The notes below the pieces were generated by a model. It was not told where the DNA came from. It did no database searches and worked only from the letters and a program-made list of their open reading frames with translations. Of a DNA stretch of 64,000 bases, positions 1-9,298 are shown in pieces. The first letter of the stretch is position 1. Every line of letters begins with the position of its first letter. Where the stretch lies: assembly GCA_902617045.1 (NCBI GenBank), contig CACMVA010000001.1, forward strand, positions 210,902 through 274,901, given 5' to 3'. Position numbers and translations under genes: made by a program. Source of the stretch: an uncultured SAR86 cluster bacterium (lineage in GTDB: Bacteria > Pseudomonadota > Gammaproteobacteria > Magnimaribacterales > D2472).

Positions 1-620
1 TACTAAACCACAAATCACTCAGTCCTTTATAACCAAGATCAACCGAGCCTTGATTCCCAATATCAACCATTCTCATATACATAGGTTTCATAGGCTTACC
101 AATCTCATGCCACCCTTCCCAGGCCCTCAGCAATTCCTTGGGATCTCGTGAATTATCTATAATTGATTCAAATGCTTCTAAGTCATAGCATTCTTCGTCG
201 TCAAAACAATACTCTCCACTTCCATACATTGCTTCGAGGCTTGTAGTAATTTCTGATAATTCGGATGCTAATTCTTCATCTAAAGGAGGAGGCATTACAA
301 AGGAACTTTTAAGGATATTTAGCATTCTTTGATTTTCTTTTGATGTATCTAGGCCATCAAAACTAGCAGCCTCTCTAGATCTTTCTAGCGATTTTAATGT
401 ATATTTTGTTCCATAATCTGCAATTACCTTTTGAGAATCGTGCGTTATAAAATTTGAGCTTATCCATGAGGCAGAATATATAACAGGACCATCTTTTTTA
501 TTTTCCGATTCTACCTTTGCAAGAAACTTTTCTAAGTCTTGATTGCTAAGGGTTTGTTCGCTACTTGGAGCACAAGAAGTTACAATAATAATTAATATTA
601 AGCTTAAAAAATTTTTCATT
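1..620 (-). CDS. M2-family (ACE-like) dipeptidyl carboxypeptidase lipoprotein, N-terminal part only
   Basis: A reading frame opens with ATG at 620 and stays open to the left edge, giving about 206 residues of a longer protein. The first 16 residues form a lipoprotein signal (hydrophobic stretch ending VTSC, with CAPSS after it). The body follows peptidase family M2: a region with SREAASFDG, then MYGSGEYC, then SRDPKELLRAWEGWHEIGKPM. The zinc-binding HEXXH would lie beyond the window. A GAGGAA ribosome site sits at 626-631, which supports this start. The gene is divergent from efp with a 41-base gap. Family knowledge: M2 enzymes release dipeptides from peptide C termini. An outer-envelope role in peptide breakdown is inference. 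Confidence 0.85.
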
Positions 621-661
621 TATATTCCTCGCTATTAAAATAACATAAAAATAAAATTAAT

Positions 662-1228
662 ATGAAAATTTCAACGAACCAGTTTAAAAACGGAACAAAG
701 TTGGTAATCGATAATGCTCCGTGCTCAATTATAGAGCATGAATTTCATAAGCCTGGAAAAGGTCAAGCTGTAATGAGAGTTAAATATAAAAATCTTCTAA
801 CTGGAAACACTAATGATAAAACTTTCAAGTCAGGTGAAAGTGTTGAATCAGCAGATGTAAGTCATAAAGAAATGGAATTTTTATATAAAGATAATGATTC
901 TTGGCACTTTATGGACAAGAATAATTATGAGCAAATTGAAGTTAGCGAATCACAAATGGGAAATGCATCAAAATGGTTAGTAGGACAAGAAACTTGTGAA
1001 GTTGTTTTATGGAATGATCAACCTATTCTTGTAAATCCACCAGTAATTGTTGAGCTTAAGATTATAAAAGCAGAGCCTGGGGTAAAGGGAGATACTGTTT
1101 CAGGTGCAACAAAAACTGCAAAACTTGAAACAAATGTTGAGGTTCAAGTGCCATTATTTGTGAATGAAAACGAAATAATAAAAGTAGATACTAGAGATAT
1201 GACCTATGTAGGGAGAGCAAAGTCTTGA
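662..1228 (+). CDS. efp: elongation factor P
   Basis: EF-P binds between the ribosomal P and E sites and relieves stalling on proline runs. The 188-residue length is normal. The N-terminal KOW-like domain carries KPGKGQA, with Lys33 at the loop tip that is beta-lysylated by EpmA/EpmB in gammaproteobacteria; neither enzyme is in this window. The central and C-terminal OB domains follow, including the conserved GDTVSGATKTAKLETN stretch near residues 143-158. The ATG at 662 has no clear Shine-Dalgarno. Its TGA overlaps the TTG start of argS, so the two are probably co-transcribed and coupled. Confidence 0.97.
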   Translation: MKISTNQFKNGTKLVIDNAPCSIIEHEFHKPGKGQAVMRVKYKNLLTGNTNDKTFKSGESVESADVSHKEMEFLYKDNDSWHFMDKNNYEQIEVSESQMGNASKWLVGQETCEVVLWNDQPILVNPPVIVELKIIKAEPGVKGDTVSGATKTAKLETNVEVQVPLFVNENEIIKVDTRDMTYVGRAKS

Positions 1229-2958
1229 TTGATGAAATTAATAAGGAAATAGAAAGTTTCCTATCTTCAATTGTAAATAATAAAAAAAATATCAATTCTA
1301 TTATTAAAAAATGCTCTACTTCCATATCAGATGATCTTAAAAAAGGTCATATTACTTCAAATGTATGTATGGTCGCAGCAAGCATACTAAAGCTTAATCC
1401 AAAAAAATTAGCTGAAGATCTTAAAAAAAGATTAGAAAAAATTGATAAATTTGATAACGTCCAGGTAGCAGGACCAGGATTTATAAACATCTCATTAATT
1501 AGAGAGGATTTTGTATCAACAATTAAATTTATAAATAAAAACAAAGATTCATTTGGTAGTTCTGCTATAGGTAAGAAAAATAAGGTGCAAATTGAATTTG
1601 TGTCTGCCAATCCTACTGGTCCTCTTCATGTTGGTCATGGGAGAGGAGCTGCCTATGGTGATGCAATTGGTAGAATTCTTGAGTCAACAGGATCAATTGT
1701 TGAAAAAGAATACTATGTTAACGATGCTGGAAGACAAATCGATATTCTAACTGCAAGCGTTATATTGAGATTAATAAAAAATGATATAAATAATTATTTT
1801 CCAGCCAATGGATATAAAGGTGAATACATTGATGAAATTGGAAAAAAATTAAATAAGGAAGTAAAAATACAAGAATTCAAGTCACTTTCAATCAAATCCT
1901 ATGAGGATCCTGAAGAAGAAATAGATAGTATTATTCATGAATTGGAAAAATTAAATAATAATTCATGGAATCTCATAAAAAATTTCTCATTAAAAGAAAT
2001 TGTTAAATCTATTGAGGATGATTTAAAAGCATTTAATGTGAATTTTGATAACTGGTTTTATGAATCATCGCTTGGCAAGATTGATGATGATTCATCTGAT
2101 ATAGCATCTTCAGTAAATAAACTAAAAAAAGATGGTCATGCTTATGAGAAAGATAAGGCCATATGGCTTAATACAGATGTAAGTGGTGACGATAAACATA
2201 GAGTTTTAGTGAGAGATAATGGAAAGGCAACATATTTTGCCTCGGATGTTGCATATCATAAAAATAAGGTTGATAGAGGTTTTGATAAGCTAATAAATAT
2301 ATGGGGAGCCGATCACCATGGATACATTAAGAGAATAGAAGCATCTATTGAAAACCTTGGGTCAGATAAAAATAAACTGATTGTAAAACTTGTTCAGTTT
2401 GCAAATCTTTTCAAGGATGGAAAAAAGGTAAAGATGTCCACAAGATCAGGAGAATTTTTTACATTAAAAAATCTTATTGAAGATATAGGTTCGGATGCTG
2501 CAAGATTTTATTATTTATCAAAGCAAGCTGATCAGCACTTGGATTTTGATCTTGATTTGGCAAAATCGGATAGTAAAGAAAATATTTTTTATTACATCCA
2601 GTATGCGCATGCAAGAATCGTTTCGCTTGAAGAAAAGGCCTTAGATAAATTCTCTGATATTAAGAGAAATATTAAAAATATTAGCAGTGGGAACTATAAA
2701 GAATGTGACAATCTAATTCATGAAATTTCAAAATTCCCAGATATTGTAAATAAATCTGCAAATACGCTACAACCTCATGTCATTATCTATTACTTAAAAG
2801 ATTTATCTCAGCTATTTCATAGCTTCTATAACGATAATCATGTCTTGTCTGAATCTGAAGAGAATATGCAATCAATTTTAGAGTGTCTTATAGCTGTAAA
2901 ACAAGTTATTTCAAATGGTTTAAATTTATTAGGAATTACTCCAATGCAAAAAATGTAA
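1225..2958 (+). CDS. argS: arginyl-tRNA synthetase
   Basis: A class I aminoacyl-tRNA synthetase that charges tRNA-Arg in the cytoplasm. The HIGH-type motif is HVGH at residues 135-138, within SANPTGPLHVGHGRG, and the KMSKS-type loop is KMSTR at 403-407. The C-terminal helical DALR anticodon-binding domain ends in LLGITPMQKM. 577 residues is a normal length. The start is TTG at 1225, overlapping the efp stop as TTGA, with GGGAGAG at 1211-1217 as ribosome site. The nearby ATG at 1232 is out of frame, so TTG is the credible start. It leads a run of overlapping genes. Confidence 0.97.
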   Translation: MIDEINKEIESFLSSIVNNKKNINSIIKKCSTSISDDLKKGHITSNVCMVAASILKLNPKKLAEDLKKRLEKIDKFDNVQVAGPGFINISLIREDFVSTIKFINKNKDSFGSSAIGKKNKVQIEFVSANPTGPLHVGHGRGAAYGDAIGRILESTGSIVEKEYYVNDAGRQIDILTASVILRLIKNDINNYFPANGYKGEYIDEIGKKLNKEVKIQEFKSLSIKSYEDPEEEIDSIIHELEKLNNNSWNLIKNFSLKEIVKSIEDDLKAFNVNFDNWFYESSLGKIDDDSSDIASSVNKLKKDGHAYEKDKAIWLNTDVSGDDKHRVLVRDNGKATYFASDVAYHKNKVDRGFDKLINIWGADHHGYIKRIEASIENLGSDKNKLIVKLVQFANLFKDGKKVKMSTRSGEFFTLKNLIEDIGSDAARFYYLSKQADQHLDFDLDLAKSDSKENIFYYIQYAHARIVSLEEKALDKFSDIKRNIKNISSGNYKECDNLIHEISKFPDIVNKSANTLQPHVIIYYLKDLSQLFHSFYNDNHVLSESEENMQSILECLIAVKQVISNGLNLLGITPMQKM

Positions 2959-2962
2959 GCAT

Positions 2963-3496
2963 ATGAAAGACTTTGCAAATGTTAAAAGTAATAAATCAAA
3001 GAAGACTAAAAGAAAAACTGTTTTTACTTCAAAAAAGCCATCAGTAAACACAATATCAACTAGCACCATCCTGATATTAATTTTTATTAGCTTAGGTCTA
3101 GCCTCTAGTTCAATACTTCTATTCAAGACAGACGTTATGTCAATTAAAACTGTCAACACTTCCAACACCGTAAACATAGACTTCCCTTCATCATTAATGG
3201 ATAATTCAGTGCTTATTGAATTTAATGAAGAAAATAATTCTTTAGAGTGTCAGTACTTTGTCCAAATTGGCGCATACGGAAATAAAAAATATGCTCTTGA
3301 GGCAGTTAAAATGCTCAATAACGATATTGAAAACCTATCAATTAATGAGGTATACAGTACTCTTTTGCCAGGAAAGCTTTTAAATAGTGTAATATCAGGC
3401 CCTTATATTAATAGATCAGCAGCAAATAATGCTAAAGAGAAAATAACAAAGAGCGGTTTTGAACCACGATTAAGAACTGTATGCAAAGAGAACTAA
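2963..3496 (+). CDS. SPOR-domain cell-division protein, FtsN-like
   Basis: A 177-residue inner-membrane protein with a basic cytoplasmic tail (residues 1-30, many Lys), one membrane segment at about 34-54 and a periplasmic SPOR domain at about 97-172 (YFVQIGAYGNKKYALEAV near its start, FEPRLRTV at its end). SPOR domains bind denuded septal peptidoglycan. The position directly after argS is the usual place of ftsN/dedD-type genes in gammaproteobacteria, so an FtsN-like role at the septum is likely. It is shorter than E. coli FtsN and lacks a long linker. It overlaps the next gene by 16 bases. Confidence 0.85.
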   Translation: MKDFANVKSNKSKKTKRKTVFTSKKPSVNTISTSTILILIFISLGLASSSILLFKTDVMSIKTVNTSNTVNIDFPSSLMDNSVLIEFNEENNSLECQYFVQIGAYGNKKYALEAVKMLNNDIENLSINEVYSTLLPGKLLNSVISGPYINRSAANNAKEKITKSGFEPRLRTVCKEN

Positions 3497-4167
3497 TTAG
3501 AAATATTAATGCTATTAATAATAGAATCGATGAGTTGTGCTCATCTATTAATAGAAGCAGAGATGAAATAACCTTAATTGCAGTTTCTAAGAAGAAAAGC
3601 TTTGAGCTCGTTAAGATAGCTCTAGAGAATGGAATCAATAACTTCGGAGAAAATTACGCACAAGAGCTTCAAGAAAAATCTTCATTGATAGATTCAAGTA
3701 ATATTGTTTGGCATTTTATTGGGCCAATTCAATCCAATAAAGTTAAAGTAATTGCAAATAATGCTGATTGGATTCATACCCTCGAAAGGGAAAAAATTAT
3801 TAGAAAATTCAATGATGAGTGTAAAAAAATTAATAAATTAATAAACGGATGCATTCAAATTAATATTTCGTCTGAAAAATCAAAAAGTGGATGCAGTCCT
3901 GACGAGCTTTTTGATATAGCAAAATTAGTAGAATCTATGGAAAATATTAATTTAAAAGGCATAATGGCTCTCCCAAAACTAACAAATGATAAAGAAGAAA
4001 GAGATTATATGATGGAAGAAGTTATAAACCTGAGCATCAAGTTACAAAAAATTTATCCCAACGCTAGTGCTATCTCACTTGGAACAACTTCGGATTACGA
4101 GGATGCCATAATTCATGGATCTAACATGCTTCGAATAGGTGAATCAATTTTTGGTAAAAGATCATGA
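3481..4167 (+). CDS. yggS: PLP homeostasis protein, YggS/PLPBP family
   Basis: A 228-residue single-domain TIM-barrel protein that binds pyridoxal 5'-phosphate without known catalysis and balances free PLP and amino/keto acid pools. The PLP lysine is Lys37 in LIAVSKKK. Further family marks are NFGENYAQEL, WHFIGPIQSNK and the C-terminal RIGESIFG phosphate-binding segment. It starts inside the end of the SPOR gene and overlaps proC by ATGA. The yggS-proC-yggT order is conserved across gammaproteobacteria, which agrees with a link to proline and amino acid metabolism. Confidence 0.95.
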   Translation: MQRELIRNINAINNRIDELCSSINRSRDEITLIAVSKKKSFELVKIALENGINNFGENYAQELQEKSSLIDSSNIVWHFIGPIQSNKVKVIANNADWIHTLEREKIIRKFNDECKKINKLINGCIQINISSEKSKSGCSPDELFDIAKLVESMENINLKGIMALPKLTNDKEERDYMMEEVINLSIKLQKIYPNASAISLGTTSDYEDAIIHGSNMLRIGESIFGKRS

Positions 4168-4952
4168 AAAATATATTATTTTTTGGTGGTGGTAATATTG
4201 CTCAAGCCTTAATTTCAGGACTACTATTAAATGGGATGAGCAACAAAAATATTTTTTTTGTAGACAGGAATCCTTTAAATCAAAAAAAATTAAATAGCTT
4301 GAAAGTTAAAAGTTTAAAAAAATCGAATTCTGATGTAGATATAGTTATCTTATCCGTAAAGCCAAAAGACGCTATTCAAGCATACAAAGAAATTTTAAAT
4401 AACTATAAAAATCCTAAAATTGTTAGTCTTGTTGCTGGTATAAAATCCTCTACATACACCAAGCTGGATAATAAATCTCAATTTATGAGAGCAATGCCAA
4501 ATACTGCATCAAAATATGGTCAAGGAATTACAGCTTTATATAATTCATCTTTTAAAAAAAATAACTTTAAAAAGGTCTCTTCTATCTTCTCAAAATTAGG
4601 TACAGTCATTGAAGTAGATAATGATTCAAAAATAGATACTTTTACTGGTGTCATTGGAAGTGGGCCTGCATATTTTTTCCAAACTCTTAAATCATTTGAG
4701 AAAAAACTTATGAGATTATGTAACCAAGATGAAAAAATTGTTAGAGAGATTATTGCTAATCTTATGAAAGGTGTTGGTTCATCAATTGAAAAAGATGGTG
4801 ATTTGAATAATCTAATTAAAGCAGTTGCTTCAAAGAAAGGAACGACAGAAGCTGGACTAAAGTCGCTTAAATCCAATAATTTAAATCAAATCTTTGAAAA
4901 AGGATTAAACGCTGCCATCAAAAGATCCAAGGAAATTTCAAATGAATTCTAA
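4164..4952 (+). CDS. proC: pyrroline-5-carboxylate reductase
   Basis: Catalyses the NAD(P)H-dependent last step of proline synthesis. The Rossmann loop is FFGGGNIAQALISG at residues 6-19. Other family motifs are SVKPKD at 64-69, MRAMPNTASKYGQG at 108-121 and VIGSGPAYFF. The C-terminal dimer domain carries KKGTTEAGLKSL, the equivalent of the usual SPGGTT segment. 262 residues is normal. The start overlaps yggS by ATGA (4164-4167), and the end overlaps yggT by 11 bases, so it is translated within one tightly coupled message. Confidence 0.96.
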   Translation: MKNILFFGGGNIAQALISGLLLNGMSNKNIFFVDRNPLNQKKLNSLKVKSLKKSNSDVDIVILSVKPKDAIQAYKEILNNYKNPKIVSLVAGIKSSTYTKLDNKSQFMRAMPNTASKYGQGITALYNSSFKKNNFKKVSSIFSKLGTVIEVDNDSKIDTFTGVIGSGPAYFFQTLKSFEKKLMRLCNQDEKIVREIIANLMKGVGSSIEKDGDLNNLIKAVASKKGTTEAGLKSLKSNNLNQIFEKGLNAAIKRSKEISNEF

Positions 4953-5466
4953 TATGCAAATACTTGGGCTTATTTTAAGTATATTAAATTACACACTTGT
5001 TTTTCTCTTCATCTTTAATTTATTGAAAGTAAATTATTACAATCAAATTGTTTCAATATTTGTTAAAGCGTATAGTCCCATAGCAAAAATATTTTCACCC
5101 TTACCAATTCAAGCCCTTAATATTTTAATCTTGGCCATAGTATTTAAGCTTTCATCTCTTGTTATATATTTTGGTGATCAGTATGTAATTACAACATTAT
5201 TAGGGGTGGCTGTAATTCAGACGATAATGATTATTTTAAGGATCATATTTTTTGCAGTAATTGGAGGTGTAATCCTAAGTTGGGTATCTCCATCAAACTC
5301 AAATGCTTTTTTAGAGTTAATTGAGGAAATATCTTATAAGTCTTTAATGCCGATAAGGAATTATATTCCATCAGCTGGAGGTTTGGACTTTTCTCCTCTT
5401 TTTGTTTTGATTTTAATTAATCTAATTGAATCCTTCTTATCAGATATGCTTAGGTCAATAGTATGA
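4942..5466 (+). CDS. yggT: YggT-family integral membrane protein
   Basis: 174 residues with two YGGT repeats, each a pair of hydrophobic helices. The first follows a leader ending near residue 30, and the second contains GGVILSWVSPSNSNA and a following segment with SLMPIRNYIPSAGGLDFSPLF, the most typical part of the family. Function is poorly established; family members have been linked to osmotic tolerance and to chloroplast nucleoid or division processes. Position after yggS-proC matches other gammaproteobacteria. It overlaps metX by ATGA at 5463-5466. Confidence 0.92.
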   Translation: MNSNMQILGLILSILNYTLVFLFIFNLLKVNYYNQIVSIFVKAYSPIAKIFSPLPIQALNILILAIVFKLSSLVIYFGDQYVITTLLGVAVIQTIMIILRIIFFAVIGGVILSWVSPSNSNAFLELIEEISYKSLMPIRNYIPSAGGLDFSPLFVLILINLIESFLSDMLRSIV

Positions 5467-6548
5467 AGATGGAAACAAAATTAATTCATTTTTCAGAAGG
5501 AATTGAACTTGAATCAGGTGAGAAGCTCAATTCATTCGATTTAATGGTAGAAACCTATGGTGAACTTAATGAAGGCAAGTCAAATGCAATTCTTCTTTGT
5601 CATGCATTTTCAGGAAATCATCATGCAGCAGGAAGTTCTGAAGATTTTGGAATTGGTTGGTGGGATCAGTTAGTTGGTCCTAGTAAAACAATCGACACCA
5701 ATAAATATTTTGTTGTCTGTTGCAATAATCTAGGTGGATGTGCTGGTTCCTCCGGACCATCTTCAATTGATCCTTCATCGCAAAAAATATTTGGAAAATC
5801 TTTTCCTCAGGTAAGTGTCCTGGATTGGGTTAACTCACAAAAAATGCTTATGGATAAATTAAACATAGAGTGTTGGCATTTTGTAGCAGGTGGAAGTCTG
5901 GGCGGAATGCAAGCTCTGCAATGGTCAATTTCATATCCAGATAATGTTAAAAAGGCTGGAATTTTTGCTGCAGCTTCAAAATCTAGTTCTCAGAATATTG
6001 CGATGAATGAAGTTGCAAGAGAATCTATAAGAAAAGATGAGAACTTTCATAATGGAAATTATTATGAGCATAACGTTATACCTAAAAATGGGATTAAAAC
6101 TGCAAGAATGCTTGGTCACATTACATATCTTTCAGAAGAACATATGGATTCAAGATTTGGGAGAAAATTTCAAGATGAAGGTTCAAAAGTAGAAGAGTCC
6201 GTAAGCTTTGAAGTCGAAAATTATTTGCAATATAAGGGTGAACAGTTCTCAGAGCTATTTGATGCAAATTCATATATTTTAATGACAAAAGTAATGGATA
6301 GTTATGATGCTGGAAAAGATAAACCCCTAGTTGAGGCTTTAAAAAATGTGAAAGCTGAGTTCTTAATTGTAGGTTTTTACTCAGATTGGCTATACCCACC
6401 AGAAAGAGGAAAGGAAATACAAATAGCTGCAATGAATAATAATATAAGGTCCTCTTTTGTGGTTCTCCAGGGAGATCATGGACACGATAGTTTTCTTTTT
6501 AGTTCAAAAACTTACTCAAATTTAATTACAAATTTCATAGAATCATAA
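5463..6548 (+). CDS. metX: homoserine O-acyltransferase, MetX family
   Basis: An alpha/beta-hydrolase-fold enzyme that acylates homoserine to start methionine synthesis. The nucleophile is Ser145 in GGSLGGMQALQW. The acid is in GFYSDWLYPP, and the histidine is in GDHGHDSFLF near the C terminus. 361 residues is normal. Family knowledge: MetX proteins paired with metW in gammaproteobacteria are often succinyl- rather than acetyltransferases, so the acyl donor cannot be settled here. The start overlaps yggT by ATGA; an ATG six bases later is also possible. metW follows with a one-base overlap. Confidence 0.94.
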   Translation: MKMETKLIHFSEGIELESGEKLNSFDLMVETYGELNEGKSNAILLCHAFSGNHHAAGSSEDFGIGWWDQLVGPSKTIDTNKYFVVCCNNLGGCAGSSGPSSIDPSSQKIFGKSFPQVSVLDWVNSQKMLMDKLNIECWHFVAGGSLGGMQALQWSISYPDNVKKAGIFAAASKSSSQNIAMNEVARESIRKDENFHNGNYYEHNVIPKNGIKTARMLGHITYLSEEHMDSRFGRKFQDEGSKVEESVSFEVENYLQYKGEQFSELFDANSYILMTKVMDSYDAGKDKPLVEALKNVKAEFLIVGFYSDWLYPPERGKEIQIAAMNNNIRSSFVVLQGDHGHDSFLFSSKTYSNLITNFIES

Positions 6549-7138
6549 TGGCTATAAAACTTTCGAAAATTATAAACAATTGGGTTCCAGAAAATTCAAA
6601 AGTAATTGATTTTGGTTGTGGTGATGGATCTTTATTAAAAGAATTATTTGAAAATAAGCAAGTGCTTGGATATGGCGTTGAGATAAATGATACAAAGATA
6701 GAAAAATGTATTGAGAAAGGCGTACCTGTAATAAAACTTGATATAGACAAGGGCCTAAATGACTTTATGTCATCTGATTTTGATTTATCGATTATGGCCA
6801 GATCAATTCAATGTCTTAAAAATCCTGATCTTGCTCTAAATAGAATGCTGGAGTTATCAAAAAGATGTGTTGTGACTCTTCCTAATCTTGGCTATTGGAG
6901 ATGTAGAATAAACCTTGCATCAGGGAAAATGCCAATTACACCAGAGCTGCCCTCTAGCTGGTATGAAACAGAAAACATTCACTTGTGTACGATCAAAGAT
7001 TTTGAAAATCTTTGTTTAAAAGAAAATATTAGTATTAAAGATAAAGTTTTCATAAATAGAAACGGTAATCAAGGCAGTTTATCTAAAATCAATCCAAATT
7101 TATTTGCTGTAGAAGGAGTCTATTTACTTGAAAAGTAA
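6548..7138 (+). CDS. metW: methionine biosynthesis protein MetW
   Basis: A 196-residue SAM-methyltransferase-fold protein. Motif I is VIDFGCGDGSLLKELF at about residues 19-34. Later family marks are SIMARSIQCLKNPD and TLPNLGYWRCRINLASGKMP. MetW works with MetX in methionine synthesis in many proteobacteria, and its direct overlap with metX (TAATG junction) supports that. The exact reaction is not established. It precedes rdgB, which begins inside its last codons. Confidence 0.95.
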   Translation: MAIKLSKIINNWVPENSKVIDFGCGDGSLLKELFENKQVLGYGVEINDTKIEKCIEKGVPVIKLDIDKGLNDFMSSDFDLSIMARSIQCLKNPDLALNRMLELSKRCVVTLPNLGYWRCRINLASGKMPITPELPSSWYETENIHLCTIKDFENLCLKENISIKDKVFINRNGNQGSLSKINPNLFAVEGVYLLEK

Positions 7139-7739
7139 TGATGACATTCTTATTGCCTCATCAAACAAAGGTAAATTAAAAGAATTTAAAAAACTATTCC
7201 AAAATCATAAAGTTTTTTCTTTATCTGATCTTAATATAGAAGATGCTATAGAAGATGGGGATTCCTTTTTAGAAAATGCAATGATTAAAGCAAAACATGG
7301 CGCTAAGGAATCTAAACTTTATACAATTGCAGATGATTCAGGAATTGTAGTCCCTAAATTAGGCTATGAACCTGGCATTTATTCTGCAAGATATGCTGGC
7401 GAGGGTGCTAGTGATAAAGATAACAGAGATAAGATTATTGATAAATTGATTAAGAAAAAATATGAGAGTCTCGAAGCTTTCTATGTTTGTGTTCTTGTTG
7501 GGCTAAAGAGTCCTAATGATCCGATGCCAATAGTAACTCAAGGTGAAATTCATGGGAGAATATCGATAAATAGTTCAGGAGAAGGAGGATTTGGATATGA
7601 CAAAATCTTTTATCCCGACGGCTATGATTGCTCAATGGCATCTTTAGACCAACAAATTAAAAATAAAGTTAGTCACAGAGCCATTGCTTCAGAAAAATTT
7701 ATAAAATTGTTTAACAGTAGTTATGGTACTTTTTTATAA
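7128..7739 (+). CDS. rdgB: XTP/dITP diphosphatase (non-canonical purine NTP cleaning)
   Basis: Hydrolyses ITP, dITP and XTP to monophosphates and keeps them out of nucleic acids. The substrate loop is ASSNKGKLKEF at residues 10-20, the catalytic acid motif is ADDSGIVV from residue 68, and GGFGYDKIFYPDG and KVSHRAIA follow. 203 residues is normal. The start is TTG at 7128, with AGAAGGAG at 7111-7118 upstream; the ATG at 7139 is out of frame. It overlaps metW by 11 bases and converges on trmB with a 19-base overlap of coding sequence. Confidence 0.95.
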   Translation: MKSNDDILIASSNKGKLKEFKKLFQNHKVFSLSDLNIEDAIEDGDSFLENAMIKAKHGAKESKLYTIADDSGIVVPKLGYEPGIYSARYAGEGASDKDNRDKIIDKLIKKKYESLEAFYVCVLVGLKSPNDPMPIVTQGEIHGRISINSSGEGGFGYDKIFYPDGYDCSMASLDQQIKNKVSHRAIASEKFIKLFNSSYGTFL

Positions 7740-8368
7740 TTAAATTCAAATAACTCTCTGCCCTCATCTTTCCCTCTTCTTTCAAACTTAGAAAGAGAGT
7801 CTTTTTGAAAAGATTTGTTTGAAGATGGCTTAAATAATTTATTTTTTACAATTAATTCAGAAATACTTTCTGCATAGTTTTCCCAATCTGTAGATATGTA
7901 TATATTTGAATCGTCCTTCATAAAATCATGGACCATTTCTAAAAAAGATTTATTTATCAGTCTTCTTTTGTGATGTTTTTCTTTTGGCCAAGGATCGGGA
8001 CAAATAATAATCACTGAATCAAATACTTTTTTTGGGCTTTGATCTAAAAGCAGCCTAATATCGTCTGAAAAAATTTTTATGTTATTGATATTGTTTTCTT
8101 TTATGCTCGAAACCAAAGTTCCTATGCCTGACATATAGACCTCAGAACCTATAAATAAATAGTTTGGATTATTTATTGCTTGAAAAATAATATTTTCAGC
8201 ATTACCAAAGCCTATTTCTAAATAACATTTATCAAAGTTTTTGCTGAAACCTTCTACTTCCTGAATACTTTTCACAGAAAATTCTGATAAAGAGCTTAAA
8301 CTGTGGGTCTGCTTTTTAGTTATTCGGCCTTTTCTTTTTACAAACGAAGGAAGAAACTTTAATTGCAT
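7721..8368 (-). CDS. trmB: tRNA (guanine-N7-)-methyltransferase
   Basis: Methylates G46 of tRNA variable loops using SAM. The SAM site is CYLEIGFGNAENII near residues 48-61, and the family signature is PDPWPKEKHHKRRLI, with the catalytic acidic/His segment of TrmB. 215 residues is somewhat shorter than E. coli TrmB (239). The C terminus, KFERRGKDEGRELFEFNY, matches the family. It runs convergent with rdgB with overlapping ends and lies 15 bases after rpoH on the same strand. Confidence 0.95.
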   Translation of the reverse strand: MQLKFLPSFVKRKGRITKKQTHSLSSLSEFSVKSIQEVEGFSKNFDKCYLEIGFGNAENIIFQAINNPNYLFIGSEVYMSGIGTLVSSIKENNINNIKIFSDDIRLLLDQSPKKVFDSVIIICPDPWPKEKHHKRRLINKSFLEMVHDFMKDDSNIYISTDWENYAESISELIVKNKLFKPSSNKSFQKDSLSKFERRGKDEGRELFEFNYKKVP

Positions 8369-8383
8369 TGCTAAATGCTAGAT

Positions 8384-9244
8384 TTATGCAAAATCTACCA
8401 TAAACGCTTTCAATTTTTTAAGTGCGCTGTTTTCAATTTGTCTAATTCTTTCAGCGGACACTTTATATTCATCGGCTAAATCATGAAGAGTAGCCTTTTC
8501 ATCTGATAGGTATCTTCTATTAAGAATATCTTTGCTTCTATCATCAAGAGTTTTTAGAGCAGCAAGAAGCTCTTCTTTGTTTACTTGTTCTGCTTGCTCA
8601 GATGCAACTATGATTTCAGGATCATATCTTTTATCTTCTAAATATTGAGAAGGAGACATAATTTCATCATCGTCACCAGAGGGAACTGGTGAATCAAATG
8701 ATGAATCATTTGAAGAAAGTCTATTTTCCATGTGAAGTACATCTTTGACCTCAACATTTAGGTCAGATGCAATTTTTTCAGCTTCTTCTTTAGTCAGCCA
8801 ATCAAGTGATTTCTTTTTACTTCTAAGATTAAAGAATAGTTTTCTTTGCGCTTTAGTTGTAGCAATTTTTACTAATCTCCAGTTTTTAAGAATATATTCA
8901 TGAATCTCAGCTTTAATCCAGTGAACTGCAAAAGAGACTAGTTTTACACCTCTATGAGGATCATATTTATCTACAGCTTTCATTAAGCCAACATTACCCT
9001 CCTGAATAATATCTCCCAGAGGTAATCCATAACCTTGATATGATCTTGCAATATGAACAACAAATCTTAAATGATGAATCACGAGTTGTCTTGCAGCATC
9101 TAAATCATCTTCCTCATATAATTTTAAAGCAAGTTCTTGCTCCTCTTCCTTGGTAAGAATAGGTATTGAATGAACAGAAGAAAGATATGATTCAATATCT
9201 TTACCCGGACTATTTAATTGTGAGGGTTGTAATTGTGTGCCCAT
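8384..9244 (-). CDS. rpoH: RNA polymerase heat-shock sigma factor (sigma-32)
   Basis: Directs RNA polymerase to heat-shock promoters. The 286-residue length and region order fit RpoH: region 1.2 with IESYLSSVHSIPILT, region 2 with RFVVHIARSYQGYGLPLGDI and QEGNVGLMKAVDKYDP, then the RpoH-specific box QRKLFFNLR, and region 4 with LHDLADEYKVSAERIRQIE. No second RpoD-like gene is in the window. An AT-only inverted repeat lies upstream at 9262-9284, between this gene and cysQ. E. coli RpoH is controlled by mRNA structure and degradation; nothing here proves the same. Confidence 0.96.
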   Translation of the reverse strand: MGTQLQPSQLNSPGKDIESYLSSVHSIPILTKEEEQELALKLYEEDDLDAARQLVIHHLRFVVHIARSYQGYGLPLGDIIQEGNVGLMKAVDKYDPHRGVKLVSFAVHWIKAEIHEYILKNWRLVKIATTKAQRKLFFNLRSKKKSLDWLTKEEAEKIASDLNVEVKDVLHMENRLSSNDSSFDSPVPSGDDDEIMSPSQYLEDKRYDPEIIVASEQAEQVNKEELLAALKTLDDRSKDILNRRYLSDEKATLHDLADEYKVSAERIRQIENSALKKLKAFMVDFA

Positions 9245-9261
9245 AATATAAATAAAGTTTA

Positions 9262-9284
9262 TAATTAATTATATCAATTAATTA
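9262..9284. promoter_or_regulatory. AT-only inverted repeat upstream of rpoH
   Basis: TAATTAATT, a five-base spacer ATATC, then AATTAATTA form perfect nine-base arms. It lies in the 54-base gap between the end of cysQ and the rpoH start. Read toward rpoH it contains TATAAT (9273 to 9268), so it could be a promoter -10 inside an operator-like repeat. It could also be a simple AT-rich accident. No good -35 element was seen. Confidence 0.3.
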
Positions 9285-9298
9285 TGAATAATAGGAAA

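Noticed and set aside
2929..3177. Minus-strand frame over the argS/SPOR junction
   Set aside because: It opposes two well-supported genes and matches no family.
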